This document shows positions 1-12,930 of a stretch of 64,000 nucleotides of DNA, piece after piece. The notes under the pieces were generated by a model. The model was not told the DNA's origin and ran no database searches. It saw only the letters and a list, made by a program, of their open reading frames with translations. The position numbers and the translations under genes were made by a program. Within the stretch, counting starts at the first letter, position 1. Every line of letters starts with the position of its first letter. The DNA comes from Calliopsis andreniformis (Eukaryota > Arthropoda > Insecta > Hymenoptera > Andrenidae). The DNA is taken from contig NW_027480548.1 in NCBI RefSeq assembly GCF_051401765.1, positions 1 to 64,000 of the forward strand, given 5' to 3'.

Positions 1-1050
1 GGATTGAGGATTGAGGATTGAGGATTGAGTATTGAAGGTTCAGGATTGATGACTGAGGATTGAGGATTGCGGATTGACGATTGAGGATTGAGGATTGAGG
101 GTTGAAGGTTGAGTGTTGAGGATTGAAGGTTGAGGATTGACGATTGAGGATTGAGGATTGAGGATGATGGCATAGGTTTGAGGTTTGAGGTTTGAGGTTT
201 GAGTATTGAATCCTGAGAATTCAGGATGTTCTATTGAGTATTGAGGATTGAGGATTGATGGTTTAGAATTGAGGATTCAGGATTGAGGATTGAGGATTGA
301 GTATTGAAGATTGAGGATTGATGGTTGAGGATTTAGAATTGAGGATTGAGGATTGAGGATTGTGGATTGAAAATTGAGTATTGAGGATTGAAGATTGAGG
401 ACTGAGGAATAAAGATTGAGGATTGAGGATGAGGGCTGAGGGTTGAGGATTGAGGCTTGAGGACTGAGAACTGAGGATTGAGGATTGAGAATTGAGGATA
501 GAGGATTGAGGATTGAAGATTGAGGATTGGGTATTGAGGATTGAGGAATGAGGATTGAGGACTGAGGATTGAGGATTGAGGATTGAAGATTGAGTATTGA
601 GGATTGAAGATTGAGTATTGAGGATTGAGGATTGAGGATTGAGGACTGAGGATTGAGGATTGAGGATTGAGAATTGAAGATTGAGGAATGAGGACTGGGG
701 ATTGAGTATTGAGGATTGAGGATTGAAGATTGAGGATTGAGGATTGAGGATTGAGGATTGAGGATTGAGGATTGAGGATTGAGGATTGAGGATTGAGGAT
801 TGAGGATTGTGGATTGAGGATTGAAGATTGAGGATTGGGGACTGAGTGTTGAGGGCTGTGTGATGAGAATTGATATTTGTGGATAGATATTTCAATATAG
901 CAGATTGAGCATTGAGTATTGAAAGCTGTGAATTGAGGATATTCTATTGAGGATTGAGGATTGTCAACTGATTGTTCAGGATTGAGGGCTGACGATTGAG
1001 GATACAGGATTGAGGATTCAGAATTGAGGTTTGAGGACTGAGGATTGAGG
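1..1050 (+). repeat. Left-edge irregular heptamer segment
   Basis: This is diverged heptamer array with no gene. GAATCCTGAGAATTCAGG at about 208 recurs at about 9,265 and 10,115. The first copy of the recurrent ~185-base variant block lies at about 840-1,030, with its AAAGCTGTGAATTGA core at 922. A 210-codon stop-free minus frame at 263-895 is only the heptapeptide repeat and I do not call it a gene. Confidence 0.85.
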
Positions 1051-2370
1051 ATTGAAGATTGATTATTGAGGATTGAGGATTGAGGATTGAGAATTGAGGA
1101 TTGTGGATTGAGGATTGAAGATTGAGGATTGGGTTTTGAGGATTGAAGTATGAGGATTGAGGATTGAGGATTGAGGATTGAGGATTGAAGATTGAGTATT
1201 GAGGATTGAAGATTGAGGATTGAGGACTGAGGATTGAGGATTGAGTATTGAGGATTGAGGATTGAGGATTAAAGACTGAGTATTGAGGATTGAAGATTGA
1301 GGATTGTGGATTGAAGATTGAGTATTGAGGTTTGAAGATTGAGGATTGAGGATTGAGGATTGAGAATTGACGATGAGGTCTGAGGGTTGAGGATTGAGGT
1401 TTGAGGACTGAGGACTGAGGATTGAGGATTGAGAATTGAGGATTGAGGATTGAGGATTGAAGATTGAGGATTGGGTATTGAGGACTGAGGATTGAGGATT
1501 GAGTATAGAGGATTGAGGATTGAGGATTAAAGATTGAGTATTGAGGATCGAGGATTGAGGATTGAAGTTTGAGTATTGAGGATTGAAGATTGAGGATTGA
1601 GGATTGAGGATTGAGGATTGAGGATTGAAGATTGAGGATTGGGGACTGAGTGTTGAGGGTTGTGTGATGAGAATTGATGTTTGTGGATAGATATTTGAAG
1701 ATTGCAGGTTGAGCATTGAGTATTGAAAACTGTGAATTGATGATATTCTATTGAGGATTGAGAATTGACAACTGATTGTTGAGGACTGAGGGCTGACGAT
1801 TGAGGATTCAGGATTGAGAGTTCAGAATTGATGATTGAGGACTGAGGACTGAGGATTGAAGATTGAGTATTGAGGATTGAAGATTGAGGATTAAGGATTG
1901 AGGATTTGGGATTGAGGATCTAGGATTGAAAATTGATTATTGAGGATTGAAGATTGAGTGTTGGGGATTGAGAATTGAGAATTGAGGATAAGGACTGAGG
2001 GTTGAGGATTGAGGTTTGAGGAATGAGGATTGAGGATTGAAGATTGAGGGTTGAGGATTGAGGATTGAGAATTGAGAATTGAGGATGAGGACTGAGGGTT
2101 GAAGAATGAGGATTGAGGATTGAGGATTCAGGATTGATGATTGAAGATTGAGGATTGACGATTGAGTATTGAGGATTGAGGATTGACGACTGAGGATTGA
2201 GGATTGAGGATTGATGATTGCGGATTGAGGATTGAAGATTGAGTATTGAGGATTGAGGATTGAGGATTGAGGACTGAGGATTGAGGATTGAGGATTGAGA
2301 ATTGAAGATTGAGGAATGAGGACTGGGGATTGAGTATTGAGGATTGAGGATTGAAGATTGAGGATTGAGG
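1051..2370 (+). repeat. 1,320-base tandem duplication, copy 1
   Basis: Bases from 1,051 align with those from 2,371 at an offset of exactly 1,320 for about 500 bases, with very few substitutions. For example, GGGTTTTGAG near 1,131 corresponds to TGGTTTTGAG near 2,451. Beyond about 1,550 the offset falls to 1,300-1,306 because of small losses in copy 2, but similarity continues to about 2,040. A ~185-base variant block is included (core at 1,726). No gene is present. Confidence 0.85.
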
Positions 2371-3350
2371 ATTGAAGATTGATTATTGAGGATTGAGGAT
2401 TGAGGATTGAGAATTGAGGATTGTGGATTGAGGATTGAAGATTGAGGATTTGGTTTTGAGGATTGAAGTATGAGGATTGAGGATTGAGGATTGAGGATTG
2501 AGGATTGAAGATTGAGTATTGAGGATTGAAGATTGAGGATTGAGGACTGAGGATTGAGGATTGAGTATTGAGGATTGAGGATTGAGGATTAAAGACTGAG
2601 TATTGAGGATTGAAGATTGAGGATTGTGGATTGAAGATTGAGTATTGAGGTTTGAAAATTGAGGATTGAGGATTGAGGATTGAGAATTGACGATGAGGTC
2701 TGAGGGTTGAGGATTGAGGTTTGAGGACTGAGGACTGAGGATTGAGGATTGAGAATTGAGGATTGAGGATTGAGGATTGAAGATTGAGGATTGGGTATTG
2801 AGGACTGAGGATTGAGGATTGAGTATAGAGGATTGAGGATTGAGGATTAAAGATTGAGTATTGAGGATTGAGGATTGAGTATTGATGGTTGAAGATTGAG
2901 GATTGAGGATTGAGGATTGAGGATTGAAGATTGAGGATTGTGGACTGAGTGTTGAGGGTTGTGTGATGAGAATTGATGTTTGTGGATAGATATTTGAAGA
3001 TTGCAGATTGAGCATTGAGTATTGAAAACTGTGAATTGATGATATTCTATTGAGGATTGAGAATTGACAGCTGATTGTTGAGGACTGAGGGCTGAAGATT
3101 GAGGATTCAGGATTGAGAATTCAGAATTGAGGATTGAGGACTGAGGACTGAGGATTGAAGACTGAGTATTGAGGATTGAAGATTGAGGATTAAGGATTGA
3201 GGATTGGGGATTGAGGATCTAGTATAGAAAATTGATTATAGAGGATCGAAGGTTGAGGATTGAGGATTGAGGATTGAGAATTGAGAATTGAGGATAAGGA
3301 CTGAGGGTTGAGGATTGAGGTTTGAGGAATGAGGATTGAGGATTGAGGGT
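2371..3350 (+). repeat. 1,320-base tandem duplication, copy 2 (partial)
   Basis: This is the second copy of the segment at 1,051-2,040. It carries the matching variant block with its core at 3,025 and the matching GGATAAGGACTGAGG at 3,292 (1,986 in copy 1). Substitutions and a roughly 20-base shortening near 2,880 distinguish it, so the duplication is not the most recent event in the window. Confidence 0.82.
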
Positions 3351-3539
3351 TGAGGATTGAAGATTGAGTATTGATGATTGAAGATTGAGGATTGAGGATT
3401 GAGGGTTGAGGATTGAGGACGAGGACTGACAGTTGAGGATTGTGGTTTGAGGATTGAGGGTTGAGGATTGAGAATTGAGGATGAGAACTGAGGTTTGATG
3501 ATTGAGGTTTGAGGAATGAGGATTGAGGATTGAGGATTG
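3351..3539 (+). repeat. Short irregular heptamer stretch
   Basis: Plain heptamer variants, including a GGACGAGGACTGACAG stretch near 3,417. No higher-order copy was recognised here and nothing else is visible. Confidence 0.7.
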
Positions 3540-4380
3540 AGGATTGAGGATTGAGTATTGAAGGTTGAGGATTGATGACTGAGGATTGAGGATTGCGTAT
3601 TGACGATTGAGGATTGAGGATTGAGGGTTGAAGTTTGAGGATTGAGGGTTGAGGGTTGAGGATTGAAGATTGAATATTGAGGATTGAAGATTGAGGATTC
3701 AGAATTGAGGTTTGAGGACTGAGGATTGAGGATTGAAGATTGAGTATTGAGGATTGAAGATTGAGGATTGAGGATTGAGGATGGAGGATTGAAGAGAGAG
3801 GACTGAGTGTTGAGGATTGAGTGTTGAGAATTGACGTTTGAGGGTTGAGATTTGATTATTGATTTTTGAGGATTGAGTATTGAACGATGAGAATTCAGGG
3901 TATTCTATTGAGTATTGAGAATTGAGTATTGATTGTTGAGTATTGAGGATTGATGGTTGAGGGTTTTGTGTTGAATATTGAGGATTGAGGATTGAGGATT
4001 GAGGATTGAGGATTGAGGATTGAGGATTGAAGATTGAGTATTGAGAATTGAAGGTTGAGGACTGAGGATTGAGGATTGAGGATTGAGGATTGAAGATTGA
4101 GGATTGGGGATTGAGGATTGACGATTGAGGATTGAGTATTGATGATCGAGAATTGAGGATTGAGGATTGGAGATTGAGTATTGAGGATTGAAGATTGAGG
4201 ATTGAGGATTGGGGATTGAAGATTGAGGACTGAGTATTGAGGATTGAGGATTGAGCATTGAGGATTGAAGATTGGGGACTGGGGATTGAGGATTGAAGGT
4301 TGAGGATTAAGGATTGAGGATTGGGGATTGGAGATCTAGGATTGGAGATTGATTATTGAGGATTGATGATTGAGGTTTGA
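3540..4380 (+). repeat. Dispersed segment P, copy 1
   Basis: This stretch recurs almost completely at about 17,537-18,378 (offset about 13,997), and its first part recurs at about 12,360-12,900 (offset about 8,819). Shared landmarks are GAATTGACGTTTGAGGG (GATG in the other copies), TTTGATTATTGATTTTTG, GAACGATGAG followed by ATTCAG, and GGAGATCTAGGATTGGAG near the end. The TCTAGG and TTCAGG variants supply minus-strand stops, so the 117-codon minus frame at 3,905-4,258 is bounded by chance. Confidence 0.82.
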
Positions 4381-5019
4381 GGATTGAGAATTGAGAATTC
4401 AGGATGAGGACTGAGGGTTGAGGATTGAGGTTTGAGGTACGAGGATTGAGGATTGAGGATTGAGGACTGAGGATTGAGGATTGACTATTGAGGATTGAGG
4501 ATTGAGTATTGAAGATTGAGTATTGAGGATTGAAGATTGAGGATTGTGCAATGAAGATTGAGTATTGAGGGTTGAAGGTTGAGGATTGAGGATTGAGGAT
4601 TGAGAATTGACGATGAGGGCTGAGGGTTGAGGATTGAGGTTTGAGGACTGAGGACTGAGGATTGAGGATTGAGGATTGAGGATTGAGGATTGAGGGTTGA
4701 GGATTGAGTATTGAAGATTGAGGACTGAGGATTGATGATTAAACATTGAGTATTGAGGATTGAAGATTGAGGATTGATGATTGAGGATTGAGGAATGAGG
4801 ATTGAGGATTGAGGATTGATGATTGAGGATTGAGGAATGAGGATTGAGGATTGAGGATTGAGGATTGAGTATTGAAGATTGAGAATTGATGATTGAGGAT
4901 TGAGGATTGAGGATTGAGGATTGAGTATTGAGGACTGAGGATGGAAGATTGAGGATTGAGGATTGAGGATTAAAGATTGAGTACTGAGGATTGAGGATTG
5001 AGTATTGAGGATTGAGGAT
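4381..5019 (+). repeat. Irregular heptamer stretch
   Basis: Heptamer array with long runs of near-perfect GGATTGA from about 4,760 to 5,010 and no recognisable longer repeat. No gene or site is seen. Confidence 0.75.
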
Positions 5020-5668
5020 TGAGGATTGATGATTGAGGATTGAGGATTGAAGATTGAGGATTGTGGATTGAAGATTGAGTATTGATGATTGAAGATTGAG
5101 GATTGAGGATTGAGGATTGAGAATTGACGATGAGGGCTGAGGGTTGAGGATTCAGGTTTGAAGACAGAGGACTGAGGATTGAGGATTGAGATTTCAGGAT
5201 TGAGGATTGAGGATTGAGGATTGAAGATTGAGGATTGGGTATTGAGGATTGAACATTGAGGATTGAGGATTGAGGATCGAGGATTGAGGATTGAGGATTG
5301 AAGATTGAATATTGATTATTGTAGATTGAGGATTGAGGATTGAGTGTTGTGGATTGAGGACGAGGACTGAGGGATGAGTATTGATGTTTGAGGTCTGAGG
5401 ATTGAGGATTGAGGATTGAGAATTGAGGATTGATGATTGAGGATTGAAGACTGAGGATTGGGTATTGAGGATTGAAGAATGAGGACTGACGATTGAGGAT
5501 TGAGGATTGAAGATTGAGGATTGGGTATTGCGGATTGAACATTGAGGATTGAGGACTGAGGATAGAGGATTGAGGATTGAGGATTGAAGATTGAGTATTG
5601 AGGGTTGAAGATTGAGGATTGAGGACTGAGGATTGAGGATTGAGTATTGAGGATTGAGGATTGAGGAT
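5020..5668 (+). repeat. 649-base tandem duplication, copy 1
   Basis: AAGATTGAATATTGATTATTG at 5,301 recurs at 5,950, exactly 649 bases on. The intervening GAATTGACGATGAGGGCTG and GATTTCAGGATTGAGG variants recur at the same offset. A third, looser copy of the same landmark is at about 8,618. The unit is 7x92+5 bases, so it includes register-breaking short monomers. Confidence 0.85.
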
Positions 5669-6140
5669 TGAGGATTGATGATTGAGGATTGAGGATTGAA
5701 GATTGAGGATTGTGGATTGAAGATTGAGTATTGATGATTGAAGATTGAGGATTGAGGATTGAGGATTGAGAATTGACGATGAGGGCTGAGGGTTGAGGAT
5801 TCAGGTTTGAAGACAGAGGACTGAGGATTGAGGATTGAGATTTCAGGATTGAGGATTGAGGATTGAGGATTGAAGATTGAGGATTGGGTATTGAGGATTG
5901 AACATTGAGGATTGAGGATTGAGGATCGAGGATTGAGGATTGAGGATTGAAGATTGAATATTGATTATTGTAGATTGAGGATTGAGGATTGAGTGTTGTG
6001 GATTGAGGACGAGGACTGAGGGATGAGTATTGATGTTTGAGGTCTGAGGATTGAGGATTGAGGATTGAGAATTGAGGATTGATGATTGAGGATTGAAGAT
6101 TGAGAATTGGGTATTGAGGATTGAAGAATGAGGACTGAGG
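5669..6140 (+). repeat. 649-base tandem duplication, copy 2 (partial)
   Basis: This matches 5,020-5,490 with few differences (GAAGACTGAGG in copy 1 is GAAGATTGAGA here), then diverges at GGATTTAGG near 6,140. The longest minus frame here (5,316-6,278) spans the duplication, as expected for a frame-invariant repeat. Confidence 0.82.
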
Positions 6141-8660
6141 ATTTAGGATTGAGGATTGAGGATGAGGGCTGAGGGTTGAGGATTGAGGTTTAAGGACTGA
6201 GGACTGAGGATTGAGGATTGAGAATTGAGGATTGAGGATTGAGGAGTGAAGATTGAGGATTTGGTATTGAGAATTCAAGAATGAGGATTGAGGATTGAGG
6301 ATTGAGGATTGAGGATTGAAGATTGAGGATTGGGTATTGAGGATTGAAGAATGAGGATTGAGGATTGAGGATTGAGGATTGAGGATTGAAAGTTGAGTAT
6401 TGAGGATTGAAGATTGAGGATTGAGGATTGAGGATTGAGGTTTGAGTATTGAGGATTGAGGATTGAGTATTGAAGGTTGAGTATTGATGACTGAGGATTG
6501 AGGACTGAGGATTGAGGATTGAGGTCTGAGGACTGAGGATTGAGGATTGAGGATTGAGGATTGAGGATTGAGGGTTGAGGATTGAGTATTGAAGATTGAG
6601 GACTGAGGATTGATGATTAAAGATTGAGTATTGAGGATTGAAGATTGAGGATTGATGATTGAGGATTGAGGAATGAGGATTGAGGATTGAGTTTTGATGA
6701 TTGTGGATTGAGGAATGAGGATTGAGGATTGAGGATTGAGGATTGAAGATTGAGGATTGAGGATTGAGGATTAAAGATTGAGTACTGAGGATTGAAGATT
6801 GAGAACTGAGGATTGAGGATTGAACATTGAGGACTGAGTGTTGAGGGTTGAGTGATGAGAATTGATGTTTGTGGATAGAGATTTGAGGATTCCAGATTGA
6901 GTATTGTGTAATGAAAACTGTGAATTGAGGATATTCTATTGAGGATTGAGGATTGTCACCTGATTGTTGAGGACTGAGGGCTGAAGATTGAGGATTCAGG
7001 ATTGGGGATTCAGAATTGAGGTTTGAGGACTGAGGATTGAGGATTGAGGATTGAAGATTGAGTATTGAGGATTGAAGATTGAGGATTGAGGATTGAGGAT
7101 TGAGGATTGAGGATTGAGGATGAGGGCTGAGGGTTGAGAATTGAGGTTTAAGGGCTGAGGACTGAGGATTGAGGATTGAGAATTGAGGATTGAGTATTGA
7201 GGATTGAAGATTGAGGATTTGGTATTGAGGATTGAAGAGTGAGGTTTGAGGATTGAGGATTGAAGATTGAGTATTGAATATTGAAGATTGACGATTGAGG
7301 ATTGTGGATTGAAGATTGAGGATTGAACATTGAGGACTGAGTGTTAAGGGTTGAGTGATGAGAATTGATGCTTGTGGATAGAGGTTTGAAGATTGCAGAT
7401 TGAGTATTGAGTATTGAAAGCTGTGAATTGAGGATATTCTATTTAGGACTCAGGATTGTCAACTGATTGTTGAGTACTGAGGGCTGAAGATTGAGGATTC
7501 GGTATTGGGGATACGGAATTGAGGTTTGAGGACTGAGGATTGAGGACTGAGGATTGAAGATTGAGTATTGAGGATTGAGCACTGAGGATTGAAGATTGAG
7601 GACTGGAGATTGAGGATTGAAATTGACGATTGAGGATTGTGGATTGAGGATTGAGGATTGAACATTGAGGACTGAGTGTTGAGGGTTGAGTGATGAGAAA
7701 TGATGTTTGTGGATAGAGGTTTGAAGATTGCAGATTGAGTATTGAGTTTTGAAAACTGTGAATTGAGGATATTCTATTGAGGATTCAGGGTTGACATCTG
7801 ATGGTTGAGGACTGAGGGCTTGAGATTGAGGATGCAGGGTTGAGGATTCAGGATTGAGGTTTGAGGACTGAGGATTGAGGATTGAAGATTGAGGATTGAG
7901 GATTGAGGATTGAGGATTGAAGATTGAGGATTGGGTATTGCGGATTGAACATTGAGGATTGAGGACTGAGGATTGAGGATTGAGTATTGAGGATTGAAGA
8001 TTGAGTATAGAGGATTGAAGATTGAGGATTGACGACTGAGGATTGAGGACTGAGTATTGAGGATTGAGGATTGAGGATTGATGATTGAGGATTGAGGATT
8101 GAAGATTGAGGTTTGGGGATTGAAGATTGAGTATTGATGATTGAAGATGGAGGATTGAGGATTGAGGATTGAAGAATGAGGACTGAGGATTTAGTATTGA
8201 GGATTGAGGATGAGGGCTGAGGGTTGAGGATTGAGGTTTAAGGACTGAGGACTGAGGATTGAGGATTGAGAATTGAGGATTGAGGATTCAGGTTTGAGTA
8301 CTGAGGATTGAGGATTGAGTATTGAGGGTTGAGTATTGATGACTGAGGATTGAGGATTGAGGATTGAGGATTGAGGATTGAGTATTGAGGATTGAGGATG
8401 AGGGCTGAGGTTTGAGGATTGAGGTTTAAGGACTGAGGACTGAGGATTGAGGATTGAGAATTGAGGATTGAGGATTGAGGAGTGAAGATTGAGGATTTGG
8501 TATTGAGGATTCAAGAATGAGGATTGAGGATTGAGTATTGAAGATTGAGGATTGGGTATTGAGGATTGAACATTGAGGATTGAGGATTGAGGATCGAGGA
8601 TTGAGGATTGAGGATTGAAGATTGAATATTGATTATTGTAGATTGAGGATTGAGGATTGA
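6141..8660 (+). repeat. Irregular array with three variant blocks
   Basis: This stretch holds three copies of the ~185-base variant block with cores at 6,914, 7,417 and 7,752. Their spacings (503 and 335) are seen nowhere else in the window. The remainder is heptamer variants with a looser copy of the 5.0-6.1 kb landmarks near 8,560-8,660. There is no gene. Confidence 0.8.
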
Positions 8661-9510
8661 GTGTTGTGGATTGAGGACGAGGACTGAGGGATGAGTATTG
8701 ATGTTTGAGGTCTGAGGATTGAGGATTGAGGATTGAGAATTGAGGATTGATGACTGAGGATTGAAGATTGAGGATTGGGTATTGAGGATTGAAGAATGAG
8801 GACAGAGGATTTAGGATTGAGGATTGAGGATGAGGGCTGAGGTTTGAGGATTGAGGTTTAAGGACTGAGGACTGAGGATTGAGGATTGAGAATTGAGGAT
8901 TGAGGATTGAGGAGTGAAGATTGAGGATTTGGTATTGAGGATTCAAGAATGAGGATTGAGGATTGAGGATTGAGGATTGAGGATTGAGGATTGAGGATTG
9001 AAGATTGAGGATTGGGTATTGAGGATTGAAGAATGAGGATTGAGGATTGAGGATTGAGGATTGAGGATTGAAAGTTGAGTATTGAGGATTGAAGATTGAG
9101 GATTGAGGATTGAGGATTCAGGTTTGAGTATTGAGGATTGAGGATTGAGTATTGAAGGTTGAGTATTGATGACTGAGGATTGAGGATTGAGGATTGAGGA
9201 TTGAGGATTGAGTATTGAGGATTGAGGATGAGGGCTGAGGTTTGAGGTTTGAGGTTTGAGTATTGAATCCTGAGAATTCAGGATATTCTATTGAGTATTG
9301 AGAATTGAGGGTTGATGGTTGAGTATTGAGGATTCAGGATTCAGGATTGAGGATTGAGTATTGAAGATTGAGGATTGATGATTGAATATTGGGGACTGGG
9401 GATTGAGGATTGAAGATTGAGTATTAAGGATTGAGGATTGGGGTTGGGGATCTAGGATTGGAGATTGATTATTGAGGATTGAAGATTGAGGGTTGAGGTT
9501 TGAGGATTGA
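8661..9510 (+). repeat. 850-base tandem duplication, copy 1
   Basis: Every landmark from GTGTTGTGGATTGAGG at 8,661 to the run ending near 9,510 recurs 850 bases later, including GAATCCTGAGAATTCAGG at 9,265 (10,115 in copy 2). I saw only about two substitutions (GGTCTGAGG against GGTGTGAGG, and GATTCAGGATTCAGG against GATTGAGGATTCAGG). This makes it a recent duplication inside an otherwise old-looking region. Confidence 0.92.
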
Positions 9511-10360
9511 GTGTTGTGGATTGAGGACGAGGACTGAGGGATGAGTATTGATGTTTGAGGTGTGAGGATTGAGGATTGAGGATTGAGAATTGAGGATTGA
9601 TGACTGAGGATTGAAGATTGAGGATTGGGTATTGAGGATTGAAGAATGAGGACAGAGGATTTAGGATTGAGGATTGAGGATGAGGGCTGAGGTTTGAGGA
9701 TTGAGGTTTAAGGACTGAGGACTGAGGATTGAGGATTGAGAATTGAGGATTGAGGATTGAGGAGTGAAGATTGAGGATTTGGTATTGAGGATTCAAGAAT
9801 GAGGATTGAGGATTGAGGATTGAGGATTGAGGATTGAGGATTGAGGATTGAAGATTGAGGATTGGGTATTGAGGATTGAAGAATGAGGATTGAGGATTGA
9901 GGATTGAGGATTGAGGATTGAAAGTTGAGTATTGAGGATTGAAGATTGAGGATTGAGGATTGAGGATTCAGGTTTGAGTATTGAGGATTGAGGATTGAGT
10001 ATTGAAGGTTGAGTATTGATGACTGAGGATTGAGGATTGAGGATTGAGGATTGAGGATTGAGTATTGAGGATTGAGGATGAGGGCTGAGGTTTGAGGTTT
10101 GAGGTTTGAGTATTGAATCCTGAGAATTCAGGATATTCTATTGAGTATTGAGAATTGAGGGTTGATGGTTGAGTATTGAGGATTGAGGATTCAGGATTGA
10201 GGATTGAGTATTGAAGATTGAGGATTGATGATTGAATATTGGGGACTGGGGATTGAGGATTGAAGATTGAGTATTAAGGATTGAGGATTGGGGTTGGGGA
10301 TCTAGGATTGGAGATTGATTATTGAGGATTGAAGATTGAGGGTTGAGGTTTGAGGATTGA
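9511..10360 (+). repeat. 850-base tandem duplication, copy 2
   Basis: Near-identical copy of 8,661-9,510, directly adjacent. It ends where GTGTTGTGG of copy 1 is replaced by GAATTGAGAATTGAGG near 10,360. Confidence 0.92.
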
Positions 10361-11639
10361 GAATTGAGAATTGAGGATGAGGACTGAGGGTTGAGGGTTG
10401 AGGTTTGAGGTACGAGGATTGAGGATTGAGGATTGAGGACTGAGGATTGACGATTGAGTATTGAAGATTGAGGATTGATGACTGAGGATTGAGGATTGAG
10501 GATTGACGATTACGGATTGAGTATTGAGGATTGAAGGTTGAGGATAGAGGGTTGAGTATTGAAGATTGAGGACTTAGTGTTGAGGGTTGAGTGATGGGAA
10601 TTGATGTTTGTGGATTGAGATTTGAAGATTGAAGAATGGGGATTGAGTATTGAAAACTGTGAATTGAGGATATTCTATTGAGGATTGAGGATTGACAACT
10701 GATTGTTGAGGACTGAGGGCTAAAGATTGAGGATTCAGGATTGAGGATTCGGGATTGAGGTTTAAGGACTGAGGACTGAGGGTTGAGGATTGAGGATTGA
10801 GTATTGACGCTTGAGGATTGGGGGTTGAGGATGGAGGATTGAAAAGAGTGGACTGAGTGTTGAGGATTGAGTGTTGAGAATTGATGTTTGAGGATTGAGA
10901 TTTGATTATTGAATATTGTGCATTGAGTATTGAACCATGAGAATTCAGGATACTCTATTGAGTATTGAGAATTGAGGATTGATGGTTGAGTATTGAGGAT
11001 TGGTGGTTGAGGGTTGTGTGTTGAATATTGAGGATTGAGGTTTGAGGATTGAGGATTGAAGATTGAGGATTGGGTATTGCGGATTGAACATTGAGGATTG
11101 AGGATTGAGGATTGAGGATTGAGGATTGAGGATTGAAGATTGAGTATTGAGGATTGAAGATTGAGGATTGAGGATTGAGTGTTGTGGATTGAGGACGAGG
11201 ACTGAGGGATGAGTATTGATGTTTGAGGATTGAAGATTGAGGATTGGGTATTGCGGATTGAACATTGAGGATTGAGGATTGAGGATTGAGGATTGAGGAT
11301 TGAGGATTGAAGATTGAGTATTGAGGATTGAAGATTGAGGATTGAGGACTGAGGATTGAGGATTGAGTATTGAGGATTGAGGATTGAGGATTGAAGATTG
11401 AGTATTGAGGATTGAAGATTGAGGATTGTGCATTGAAGGTTGAGTATTGAAGATTGAAGATTGAGGATTGAGGATTGAGGATTGAGAATTGACGATGAGG
11501 GCTGAGGGTTGTGGATTGAGGTTTGAGGACTGAGGACTGAGGATTGAGGATTGAGAATTGAGGACTGTAGATTTAGGATTGAGGATTGAAGATTGAGGAT
11601 TGGGTATTGAGGATTGAACATTGAGGATTGAGGATTGAG
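10361..11639 (+). repeat. Irregular array with one variant block
   Basis: Contains a variant block (core at 10,653) and, near 10,938, a GAACCATGAG and ATTCAG variant of the segment-P landmark. Two overlapping minus frames of 439 and 162 codons cover much of the same bases in different frames with the same heptapeptide, which shows that neither is selected as a protein. Confidence 0.8.
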
Positions 11640-12930
11640 GATCGAGGATTGAGGATTGAGGATTGAGGACGAGGACTGAGGGCTGAGTATTGATGTTTCA
11701 GGTCTGAGGATTGAGGATTGAGGATTGAGAATTGAGGATTGAGGATTGAGAATTGAGGATTGGGGATTGAGGATTGAGGATTGAGGATTGAGGATTGAAG
11801 ATTGAGGATTGAGGATTGATGATTAAAGATTGAGTATTGAGGATTGAAGATTGAGGATTGATGATTGAGGATTGAGGACTGAGGATTGAGGATTGAGGAT
11901 TGAGGATTGAGGATTGAGTATTGAAGATTGAGAATTGATGATTGAGGATTGAGGATTGAGGATTGAGGATTGAGTATTGAGTACTGAGGATTGCAGATTG
12001 GGAATTGAGGATTGAGGATTGAACATTGAGGGCTGAGTGTTGAGGGTTGAGTGATGAGAATTGATGTTTGTGGATAGAGATTTGAAGATTCCAGATTGAG
12101 TATTGTGTATTGAAAACTGTGAATTGAGGATATTCTTTTGAGGATTGAGGATTGTCACCTGATTGTTGAGGACTGAGGGCTGAAGATTGAGGATTCAGGA
12201 TTGGGGATTCAGAATTGAGGTTTGAGGACTGAGGATTGAGGATTGAGGATTGAAGGTTGAGTATTGAGGATTGAAGATTGAGGATTGAGGATTGAGGACT
12301 GAGGTTTGAGGATTGAGGTTTGAGGAATGAGGATTGAGGATTGAGGATTGAGGATTGAGGATTGAGGATTGAGTATTGAAGGTTGAGGATTGATGACTGA
12401 GGATTGAGGATTGCGGATTGACGATTGAGGATTGAGGATTGAGGGTTGAAGTTTGAGGATTGAGGGTTGAGGGTTGAGGATTGAAGATTGAATATTGAGG
12501 ATTGAAGATTGAGGATTCAGAATTGAGGTTTGAGGACTGAGGATTGAGGATTGAAGATTGAGTATTGAGGATTGAAGATTGAGGATTGAGGATTGAGAAT
12601 GGAGGATTGAAGAGAGAGGACTGAGTGTTGAGGATTGAGTGTTGAGAATTGATGTTTGAGGGTTGAGATTTGATTATTGATTTTTGTGGATTGAGTATTG
12701 AACGATGAGAATTCAGTGTATTCTATTGAGTATTGAGAATTGAGGATTGATTGTTGAGTATTGAGGATTGATGGTTGAGGGTTTTGTGTTGAATATTGAG
12801 GATTGAGTATTGAGGATTGAGAATTGAGGATTGAGGATTGAGGATTGAAGATTGAGTATTGAGAATTGAAGGTAGAGGATTGAGGATTGAGGATTGAGGA
12901 TTGAGGATTGAAGATTGAGGATTGGGGACT
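11640..12930 (+). repeat. Dispersed duplication of 5,178-base offset, copy 1
   Basis: Landmarks here recur at a constant offset of 5,178: GGACGA at 11,667 and 16,845, TGATGTTT at 11,691 and 16,869, the variant block core at 12,113 and 17,291, and AAGGTTGAGG at 12,379 and 17,557. The constant offset over about 1.3 kb implies one segmental copy event with few later indels. The rare GAAAACTGTGAATTGAGG followed by TATTCTTTTGAGG is shared by both copies. Confidence 0.88.

Noticed and set aside
200..240. Near-palindrome around TGAGAATTCAGGAT as a regulatory operator
   Set aside because: The same motif recurs at about 9,265 and 10,115, with relatives near 3,880, 10,938, 12,700 and 17,880, only as part of copied satellite segments. 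There is no adjacent gene to regulate.
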